This document shows positions 8,572 to 13,890 of a stretch of DNA of 32,806 nucleotides, piece by piece. The translations under genes were made by a program, and so were the position numbers. Numbering within the stretch: the first letter of the stretch is position 1; each line of letters begins with the position of its first letter. The notes under the pieces were generated by a model. It was given only the letters and a program-made list of their open reading frames with translations. It did no database searches and was not told where the DNA came from. Source of the stretch: Ruminococcaceae bacterium UBA3751 (GTDB taxonomy: Bacteria > Bacillota > Clostridia > Oscillospirales > Acutalibacteraceae); contig DFGL01000075.1 in assembly GCA_002371215.1 (NCBI GenBank), positions 1-32,806 of the forward strand, given 5' to 3'.

Positions 8572-9510
8572 ATGGCAGGTTCAAAATCAACTCGCAACTC
8601 GATAATTCTTGTGCTTGCTGCGCTTATATGGGGTATTGCTTTTGTTGCGCAGAGCGAGGGTGATGACGTTATCGGGCCCTATGCCTTTACTTCAATAAGG
8701 TATTTAATAGGAGGCGTCGTGCTTTTGCCCGTTATCGCAATTCTTGATAAAACGGGGCTTTCTGCAGAGAAACCTAAAACTAAGGCGGAGAAAAAAACGC
8801 TGCTTATCGGAGGACTTTGCTGCGGAATCTGCGTTGCCTTTGCCTCAATTCTTCAGCAGGTGGGGATTTATCTCGGTACTTCAGCGGGAAAGGCGGGCTT
8901 TCTTACCGCTTGTTACATTATTCTTGTTCCGATTCTCGGGATTCTTTTTAAAAGAAAATGCGGAATTAACGTCTGGATTTCAGTTATTATTGCTATTATC
9001 GGGCTGTACCTTCTCTGTATTAAGGGCGGGTTTACTATAGAAAAAAGCGATATGCTCGTTCTCGCGTGTTCGCTGCTGTATGCCTGCCATATTCTTACTA
9101 TTGACCATTTCCTGTTAAAAAACGTTCATCCCGTAAGAATGGCGTGTCTTCAGTTTTTCGTCTGCTCGCTTATTGCATGGTTACCCGCGTTTTTTGTTGA
9201 TATGGGCGCTGATATAACGAGGCTTCCGTCACTTCTTGCAGCTGCATTTTCGGGCAAGGCTCTGGTTGCAATACTGTATACGGGCGTTATGTCGTCGGGT
9301 GTAGCCTATACGCTTCAGATTGTAGGTCAGAAGGACGTTAACCCGACTGTCGCTTCGCTTCTTATGAGCCTTGAAAGCGTGTTTTCGGTCATCGGAGGAT
9401 GGCTGATACTCCACGATGTGCTTTCGGTAAGGGAACTTCTCGGCTGCGGAATAATGTTCTGCGCTATCGTTCTCTCGCAGTTGCCAACGGAAAAACTAAA
9501 AAAACAATAA
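8572..9510 (+). CDS. EamA/DMT-superfamily membrane transporter
   Basis: 312-residue integral membrane protein made of two EamA repeats, about ten hydrophobic helices in total. The first repeat opens with 'LVLAALIWGIAFVAQ', the conserved N-terminal helix with Trp-Gly. The second ends in 'NPTVASLLMSLESVFSVIGGWLILHD', the typical Pro..Ala..LE..(F/V) helix of EamA transporters. Members export or import metabolites such as amino acids or nucleotide-sugar-like compounds; the substrate cannot be read from the sequence. ATG follows TAGGAG. It is monocistronic, between its own promoter and a strong terminator. Confidence 0.9.
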   Translation: MAGSKSTRNSIILVLAALIWGIAFVAQSEGDDVIGPYAFTSIRYLIGGVVLLPVIAILDKTGLSAEKPKTKAEKKTLLIGGLCCGICVAFASILQQVGIYLGTSAGKAGFLTACYIILVPILGILFKRKCGINVWISVIIAIIGLYLLCIKGGFTIEKSDMLVLACSLLYACHILTIDHFLLKNVHPVRMACLQFFVCSLIAWLPAFFVDMGADITRLPSLLAAAFSGKALVAILYTGVMSSGVAYTLQIVGQKDVNPTVASLLMSLESVFSVIGGWLILHDVLSVRELLGCGIMFCAIVLSQLPTEKLKKQ

Positions 9511-9513
9511 TTT

Positions 9514-9545
9514 GAGGCGGTTTGTAAACCGCCTCTTTTTTTTGA
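9514..9545 (+). terminator. Terminator of the DMT transporter gene
   Basis: GAGGCGGTTT (9514-9523) pairs with AAACCGCCTC (9526-9535), with the innermost pairs opening to form the loop, followed by about ten Ts. Confidence 0.93.
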
Positions 9546-9697
9546 ATAAAAAAAGAAAAAAGCCTTGACCGTAGCCAAAACTCTTTTCTTTGTGGAGTAA
9601 TATTTATGTAAAAAAATCTAAAGCAAATTTGCCTGCCTCAGCAGGGTATGTAATAGAGGGTGGCTCAGTAGGTTATCAGCCGTTCTTCCCTCTGTTG
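9545..9697 (-). ncRNA. Candidate structured small RNA of about 150 nt
   Basis: No open frame fits this interval, but read on the minus strand it has a good promoter (9704-9731) and a chain of hairpins. These are AGAGGG..CCCTCT (9693-9688 with 9660-9655) enclosing GGCT..AGCC; CCTGC-TGAG-GCAGG (9645-9632); and a long final stem AAAGAAAAGAG/CTTTTTTCTTT (9591-9581 with 9562-9552). The final stem carries an inner TTGGC-TACG-GTCAA hairpin, whose C(UACG)G is a UNCG tetraloop only on this strand. The U-rich 3' arm and tail would end transcription. It is not upstream of a gene on its strand, so a riboswitch is unlikely. Size and lone position would suit 6S RNA, but I do not recognise a 6S consensus. 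The boundaries are estimates. Confidence 0.55.
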
Positions 9698-9703
9698 CGC
9701 TAT

Positions 9704-9731
9704 ATTATATACCGCTTTTTTCAAAATGCAA
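9704..9731 (-). promoter_or_regulatory. Promoter of the candidate small RNA
   Basis: Minus-strand TTGCAT (9731-9726), 16-base spacer, TATAAT (9709-9704). The predicted start is near 9697, just before the first hairpin. It lies about 75 bases downstream of the spoVT stop codon. Confidence 0.7.
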
Positions 9732-9806
9732 GCCCTTTTTTGCACTTTCTAACATAATGTCATAATGCACAATGAAAACTAAAATATTTTGTACAAATTG
9801 CACAAA

Positions 9807-10343
9807 CTATTCCATCTGTTTGCCAAGAAATGAGGCTGCAACCTGAGCAAGCTTAATCTCTGCCTCGTCGGGTAAATTCCCGTTTTCACTTTCAAGTATT
9901 GCAACCGCGCCCGAAACGTCGCCGCCGTACATAATGGGATAAACGACCTCTGCTTTTCTGTCGTAGCCCTCAATAGCGTTAATCGGCGGAACTGTATCGG
10001 TTTTAATGTGAATCTGCCTGTTTTCCATAAGCTCCTCGAGCGAGCGCGTTACCCGCCTTTCAAGTACCTCGCGCTTGCTTATTCCCGAAACGGCTATAAC
10101 GTGGTCGTTATCCGTAATCGCAACGGGAAAACCCGCGTCCTTATGAATAACGTCAGCATACTGCCTTGCAAAATCCGAAAGCTCGCCAATCGGCGAGTAT
10201 TTTTTAAAAATAACCTCACCCTCGCTGTCAGTATAAATCTCCAGCGGGTCGCCCTCTTTAATGCGGAAGGAGCGGCGTATTTCCTTTGGTATTACAACCC
10301 TTCCGAGGTCGTCAATCCTTCTGACAATTCCAGTTGCTTTCAT
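9807..10343 (-). CDS. spoVT: Stage V sporulation protein T (AbrB/GAF regulator)
   Basis: Transcription factor of the forespore stage, 178 residues, the same length as in Bacillus. The N-terminal swapped-hairpin AbrB domain (1-50) reads MKATGIVRRIDDLGRVVIPKE..R; the C-terminal GAF-like domain (about 56-178) includes 'PVAITDNDHVIAVSGISKREVLERRVT' and 'GAVAILESENG'. ATG follows AAAGGGAG. The gene is intact, but its first 32 codons and all upstream DNA are duplicated 6.1 kb to the right (16387-16625), and a degenerate third 5' fragment lies at 17859-17915. It therefore appears to be the point where foreign DNA joined the chromosome. A forespore promoter is expected but no clean sigma-G match was found. 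Confidence 0.95.
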   Translation of the reverse strand: MKATGIVRRIDDLGRVVIPKEIRRSFRIKEGDPLEIYTDSEGEVIFKKYSPIGELSDFARQYADVIHKDAGFPVAITDNDHVIAVSGISKREVLERRVTRSLEELMENRQIHIKTDTVPPINAIEGYDRKAEVVYPIMYGGDVSGAVAILESENGNLPDEAEIKLAQVAASFLGKQME

Positions 10344-10484
10344 TTTAATTCTCCCTTTTAAATGTATTACTGTAATATTTTGTACATTCTGAGTAATTTA
10401 ATACCAAACAATAAATGGAAGATGTTAGAAAACAAGGTTATTCGTATATTATTGCAGCAAAAAAGGAGGCGTCGCCTCCTTTTT
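10247..10484. repeat. Direct repeat copy 1 (spoVT 5' end, upstream region, terminator)
   Basis: This 238-base block matches 16387-16625 in the same orientation. The only differences seen are A versus G at 10377/16517 and one extra A in the A-run before the terminator stem of copy 2. Homology starts sharply at 10247 (the base before it differs) and stops inside the T-run after the terminator hairpin. It covers the first 32 spoVT codons and the region upstream. Confidence 0.97.
10365..10377. promoter_or_regulatory. Perfect 13-bp palindrome upstream of spoVT (candidate operator)
   Basis: TATTAC-T-GTAATA, 22 bases from the spoVT start codon. The same element stands at 16505-16517 (last base changed) and, although its surroundings have diverged, at 17935-17947 upstream of the third spoVT fragment. 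Its survival in the old copy suggests a functional site, possibly for autoregulation. Confidence 0.5.
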
Positions 10485-10486
10485 TT
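10461..10486. terminator. Bidirectional terminator at the left island boundary
   Basis: GGAGGC (10465-10470), GTC loop, GCCTCC (10474-10479), flanked by As and seven Ts. It ends leftward transcripts of the island's GNAT operon before spoVT and forms the outer end of repeat copy 1. Confidence 0.85.
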
Positions 10487-10673
10487 AATATAATACAGCT
10501 TTTTGTTATTGTCAACTTAATAAAACCTTTCATTTAAATAGATTTAGTATCCGTTGTATAGTTAAGGCTGTAACAAATTTAATTGCCCAACGCTTTAATT
10601 AATTAGATCAAGCGCTCTTAAAAAAATAATTTAACGTTTGTCAATGATTTTAACAAATTATAGCGTGTTTACG

Positions 10674-11135
10674 CTATATTGTTTTTAGTAGCTTAACATA
10701 TTTACCTTGCTCATCTTCGCCAATGAAGATAACTTTATTAAAACCGCAATCAATATATAATTTCAAAGCTGGATAGTTATCCAAATCCACTCCGATTGAC
10801 ATCTCTGTATACCCGAGTTCTTTCGCTTTGTCGGTTATGAAATTAATAAGCATTTTACCGATTCCAAGCCGCCTGTATTCCGGTTTAACTATCAAATGAG
10901 AAACATAAACACGCTGATTTTGAATGGTATAATCCAAATCGTTCATTTCTTGAACTAAAGATATTTTGCCTATGAATTCATCACCGTCTTTGCAGATATA
11001 AGTAATACGGTTGCCACTCAAAAGCTCTTGATAGAATTTATCTGCAAGCTCCTTGTGCTTCTCCATATCCCATATGCTGCTACATTTAGAATAGTCTTCA
11101 AGTTTTAATAATTCTATAATCATTTTAAATCTCAA
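10674..11135 (-). CDS. GNAT-family N-acetyltransferase
   Basis: A 153-residue single-domain acetyltransferase that moves an acetyl group from acetyl-CoA to an amine. The acetyl-CoA loop is 'VKPEYRRLGIGKMLI' (about 88-102, motif R-x-x-G-x-G/A), followed by the helix and strand 'KELGYTEMSIGVD' and the C-terminal 'NYPALKLYIDCGF'. The annotated frame begins 11 bases inside the previous gene; an internal ATG at 11123 (MIIELLKLED) lies just after the upstream stop and is an equally good start. Last gene of a three-gene leftward operon behind the attenuated leader. Its substrate is unknown; operon context would allow a small molecule such as an antibiotic, but no specific resistance family is recognised. 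Confidence 0.88.
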   Translation of the reverse strand: MRFKMIIELLKLEDYSKCSSIWDMEKHKELADKFYQELLSGNRITYICKDGDEFIGKISLVQEMNDLDYTIQNQRVYVSHLIVKPEYRRLGIGKMLINFITDKAKELGYTEMSIGVDLDNYPALKLYIDCGFNKVIFIGEDEQGKYVKLLKTI

Positions 11136-11649
11136 TCCAATATCTTTCTAAATATTCATCACTATCCGGCAGTTTCACAGTGCTTTCATATATGCCGCCA
11201 TTTGAAAGAATTGTTTTTCTGCTTCCTTTGTTGTCACTAAGGCAGGTAACAAGAACCTTGCTCATCCCCAATTCTTTACAAAATGTCAATGCTTCTCCGA
11301 GCATTTCTTTGGCATATCCCTTTCTGCGCTCGGTTGGTCTTACAGAATAACCGATATTCCCACCGTACTTTTCCAAAAAATCATTAAAATAGTGGCGTAC
11401 TTGTATCATACCGACTATTTTATTATTGTTTTCATTTGCATAGATAAACTGCGTCGCCTGAACTAATCCCTTCGGCACGGTTTCCTTTGCCAAGAATAAT
11501 TTATTATACGCAATCCATTCAAACGGATTCTCCATTCTTTTGAGAGCGCCGGTACCGTCAAAGGTGCTACCATATTTTATCAATTCTTCTCTGTATGCTT
11601 TTATTTCATCAGCATATTCTATTGTTGGCATTAATAGTTTCATAATCAC
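11125..11649 (-). CDS. GNAT-family N-acetyltransferase
   Basis: 174-residue acetyltransferase with the acetyl-CoA binding segment 'YSVRPTERRKGYAKEML' (about 101-117) and the following 'LGMSKVLVTCLSDNKGSRKTILSNGG', a pattern common to GNAT proteins of Firmicutes. The frame opens with GTG at 11649, eight bases after AAAGG; ATG at 11643 is the alternative. The GTG overlaps the end of the kinase gene by four bases, so the two are translationally coupled. Substrate unknown. Confidence 0.88.
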   Translation of the reverse strand: MIMKLLMPTIEYADEIKAYREELIKYGSTFDGTGALKRMENPFEWIAYNKLFLAKETVPKGLVQATQFIYANENNNKIVGMIQVRHYFNDFLEKYGGNIGYSVRPTERRKGYAKEMLGEALTFCKELGMSKVLVTCLSDNKGSRKTILSNGGIYESTVKLPDSDEYLERYWIEI

Positions 11650-12194
11650 AAATTAAACCTTTCCTTAATCATTTTTGCAGTTTCTTCCGCTGAAAGATTC
11701 GTATTATCAATCTTGATATAATTCTCAAACGGTATTTCTCCATCGTAACTTTCAATACGGTAATTGCTGTCATCTTCAATTAATCTTTTGTTCGACAATT
11801 CGATATCGCGCTTTGACGGTTTGTTTTTCAATCGGTTTTCACTGCCGTTTCTTTCAAGCCTTACGCTCTGCGGAGCAACGAGCTCAACATAATAGAACTC
11901 GGTATTATACGGCTCAAAAATGCTTTTGATATGCTCAATATAATCCCAATCCTGATGGTCAAACGCACACATATAAGTAAATATCAAGCCGTATTTATCA
12001 CTTTTGGCAAATTCTTCAAAGATAATCTCACGGAATCTTTTGATTGCGTTCCCGTTAAAATCACCGAATATTTCCAATATTGGCTCTATGCTCATATGAT
12101 TATGAAACAGCCTTAAATCCGTTATTTTTGTCAGCTCTTGACCTACTGTCATTTTACCGACAGCGGCATTGCCGATAATAAATACTAATTTCAT
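11646..12194 (-). CDS. P-loop nucleotide/small-molecule kinase-like protein
   Basis: A 182-residue AAA-type small kinase starting MKLVFIIGNAAVGKMTVGQ. The Walker A is GNAAVGKMT, with Met where Ser/Thr usually follows Lys, as I recall for this 'GKMTVG' subfamily. It continues 'LRLFHNHMSIEPIL', also characteristic, and has a basic lid region 'RLERNGSENRLKNKPSKR' (about residues 113-130). The open frame reaches further up to 12239, but the ATG at 12194 is preceded by GGAGGCGATAAA and is taken as start. The substrate is unknown; proteins of this shape phosphorylate nucleosides, shikimate or antibiotics. First structural gene of the attenuated operon, immediately downstream of an intrinsic terminator. 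Confidence 0.8.
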   Translation of the reverse strand: MKLVFIIGNAAVGKMTVGQELTKITDLRLFHNHMSIEPILEIFGDFNGNAIKRFREIIFEEFAKSDKYGLIFTYMCAFDHQDWDYIEHIKSIFEPYNTEFYYVELVAPQSVRLERNGSENRLKNKPSKRDIELSNKRLIEDDSNYRIESYDGEIPFENYIKIDNTNLSAEETAKMIKERFNL

Positions 12195-12208
12195 TTTATC
12201 GCCTCCAT

Positions 12209-12245
12209 AAAATAATAAGCCGCTGGTGCTGTACACCAACGGCTT
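12209..12245 (-). terminator. Attenuator terminator in the kinase/GNAT operon leader
   Basis: On the minus strand a 12-bp stem (12245-12234 with 12228-12217, one G-U pair) has a TACAG loop followed by ATTATTTTAT. It lies directly before the ribosome site of the kinase gene. Leader bases 12290-12283 (TGCTGTAC) are complementary over 8 nt to the loop and 3' arm (GTACAGCA, 12234-12227), which offers an alternative antiterminator. Between these lies a second hairpin, GTATTATC/GATATTAC (12268-12261 with 12254-12247). Confidence 0.8.
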
Positions 12246-12267
12246 TGTAATATCTCACCTGATAATA

Positions 12268-12360
12268 CTATTCCGAAAATGAGTACAGCAAACTAGCCCT
12301 GTCCATATATCTGGCAGAGTGATTTCTTCTGTGCATATTATGAGAAGAGATAAACATCAT
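12268..12360 (-). CDS. 30-residue leader peptide of an attenuated operon
   Basis: A short frame starting ATG-ATG (MMFISSHN...) with a good ribosome site, GAAAGGA, seven bases upstream. It stops at TAG 12268, inside the 5' arm of the first leader hairpin. The centre is rich in His and Arg (HRRNH, ARYMDR). Its last codons (L-L-Y: TTG CTG TAC) contain the strand that can pair with the terminator loop. A ribosome stalled early in this frame would free that strand and permit antitermination, as known for antibiotic-inducible leaders such as those of vmlR- and erm-type genes. The stalling signal itself is unknown. Confidence 0.7.
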   Translation of the reverse strand: MMFISSHNMHRRNHSARYMDRASLLYSFSE

Positions 12361-12387
12361 TTGCTGTTCCTTTCAAGTATTTTGTTT

Positions 12388-12416
12388 AGAATACCATAGT
12401 TGCATTTATTTGTCAA
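12388..12416 (-). promoter_or_regulatory. Promoter of the leader/kinase/GNAT operon
   Basis: Minus-strand TTGACA (12416-12411), 17-base spacer, TATTCT (12393-12388). The transcript would start near 12381 and carry a leader of about 190 nt. Confidence 0.8.
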
Positions 12417-12420
12417 CTAA

Positions 12421-12745
12421 GCAGCTTTTTCAAAAATCCATTGATAAAATCTATTAATTAATTAAACGCCACTTTTTGCTGTTTTTTTTACTGCTCAAGA
12501 ACAGAGAAAAATACAAATTGTTTTAACAGATTCATTTTTGCATATCCTTAATCATTTTGAATGTAATTATTTGTAAAATTCAATTTTTTACTGGTCAAGA
12601 CGGAAATGCGCGGAACGATTAATTTTCATTTGTCAAGCCCCAATTTTCGCTTAATCATGTCTTTTTTTGTCATTTTTTTGTACATTTTTGCATATCAGAT
12701 TGACTGAATTCTTCTGAAATGTAAAAATAACATAGAAAAATGTTA
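12421..12745. other. AT-rich intergenic region inside the island
   Basis: About 325 bases without a gene. It contains loose direct repeats: CATTTTTGCATATC at about 12533 and again near 12683, and TTTTTACTGsTCAAGA (s = G or C) at about 12486 and 12589. A TTGACT at about 12701 could be a -35 box for the RES gene, but no convincing -10 box follows. It looks like decayed regulatory DNA; nothing else recognised. Confidence 0.4.
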
Positions 12746-12759
12746 AAGGGGCGATGGCT

Positions 12760-13860
12760 ATGATTTTTGATATTTCTGATTCTACATTCAAAACAATATT
12801 TGACGATGAAAAATTACACTTACCATTAAAATGGACTGGAGTGAATTTTTCTGGTACCCTTGAAAGTTTATTTAAATATTATATAAATAGACTTGAAAAA
12901 CTAACTAATGAAAAAAACACCAGAAGAATGAATATATGTATTGACAATGTGAAAAGCGTCTGTGGGTTGATTAGAAGCTCAGTACAGTATTATTTAGATG
13001 GTTTCCCCTCAAAAGCATATGATTCTTTTGATGAAGCAATGAAAATATTAATGCAAAATCAATTAAAAATATATCAAAAAAGCGCTTCGGAAAACATTGA
13101 AAACATAAAAGATGACTTGGATCTATATCGAGTAGTTTGTGTTTGGGAAAACACTCCCTATAATAGGAGCCGCGTATTTCATACTCCATATACATTGAGG
13201 TCAAAAGTATCGACAAATCGATATAGTATTGCTGGCTATCCAAGTTTATATTTGGCAACTAATATTGACTTGTGTTGTGAAGAAATACATTATAATCCAC
13301 ATGCTAGTCTTGCAATAGCTGCAAGATACAAACTTGAACGAAATGAAAAATACAATAACACGCATATTAGCGTTATAGAATTAGCAGTAAAGCCACAAGA
13401 CTTTTTTGAAGACAGAAACTATACTGATTATAATAAAAGAAGTTTTGGGAATTTATTAAATAATTCAGAAATAAAAAAAGCATATTTATTATGGTATCCA
13501 TTAATTGCAGCATGCTCATATATAAGACCAAACAAGAGCGATCCTTTTGCTGCTGAATATATTGTGCCTCAATTGCTGATGCAATGGGTGCGTATAGAGA
13601 TCGCTGAACCAAGAAACGGATTTGACCAACTAATTGGAATACGGTACTTTTCTTGTGCTTCAATAAAGGCATCAGACATGGGGTTTAATTATGTTTTTCC
13701 TGTGAGCGGCAAGCAAAAATCGTCCGAATACCCATACTGTCCTGTTCTTATGAAGGCATTTAAACTTACTAAGCCCCACTTTCTCAGTGAATACTATGAT
13801 ATGCGGGAATGTGAACGAGACTTAAGAAACGACTATGATATGAACTTCATAGACAGTTGA
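12760..13860 (+). CDS. RES-domain protein (predicted NAD+-degrading or ADP-ribosylating enzyme)
   Basis: 366 residues from the chosen ATG at 12760, which stands eight bases after AAAGGGG; the ATG at 12754 is too close to it. Residue numbers here count from 12754. Residues 1-115 are a helical domain I do not recognise. About 122-316 fits the RES fold: LYR (Arg126), 'RVFHTPYTLRSKVSTNRYSIAGYPSLYLA' split as R140-R149 and R156-A168, the acidic CCEE (Glu176/177), and the C-terminal GIRYFS (Ser300) with N312. Arg, Glu and Ser are the residues the family is named for. RES enzymes of known function (MbcT, ParT) are toxins that destroy NAD+ or modify a metabolic enzyme. No Xre antitoxin is adjacent; instead an ATPase gene follows 30 bases later. 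Confidence 0.82.
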   Translation: MIFDISDSTFKTIFDDEKLHLPLKWTGVNFSGTLESLFKYYINRLEKLTNEKNTRRMNICIDNVKSVCGLIRSSVQYYLDGFPSKAYDSFDEAMKILMQNQLKIYQKSASENIENIKDDLDLYRVVCVWENTPYNRSRVFHTPYTLRSKVSTNRYSIAGYPSLYLATNIDLCCEEIHYNPHASLAIAARYKLERNEKYNNTHISVIELAVKPQDFFEDRNYTDYNKRSFGNLLNNSEIKKAYLLWYPLIAACSYIRPNKSDPFAAEYIVPQLLMQWVRIEIAEPRNGFDQLIGIRYFSCASIKASDMGFNYVFPVSGKQKSSEYPYCPVLMKAFKLTKPHFLSEYYDMRECERDLRNDYDMNFIDS

Positions 13861-13890
13861 TTATTTTATACAAAGGAAGGTTAAATAATC

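Noticed and set aside
9545..9697. preQ1-like or other riboswitch reading of the structured region (AGAGGG..CCCTCT)
   Set aside because: On the strand with the promoter no gene follows, only the 3' end of a convergent gene, so a regulatory leader makes no sense.
9807..10343. AbrB-type antitoxin or transition-state regulator instead of SpoVT
   Set aside because: The protein is 178 residues with a C-terminal GAF-like domain, as in SpoVT, not a short AbrB/MazE.
12195..12239. N-terminal extension of the island kinase (15 extra residues)
   Set aside because: It would be encoded by the attenuator stem; the ATG at 12194 has its own GGAGG site.
12421..12745. A hidden gene or origin in the AT-rich island spacer
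   Set aside because: No open frame with a ribosome site and no iteron-like regular array; only two pairs of loose repeats.
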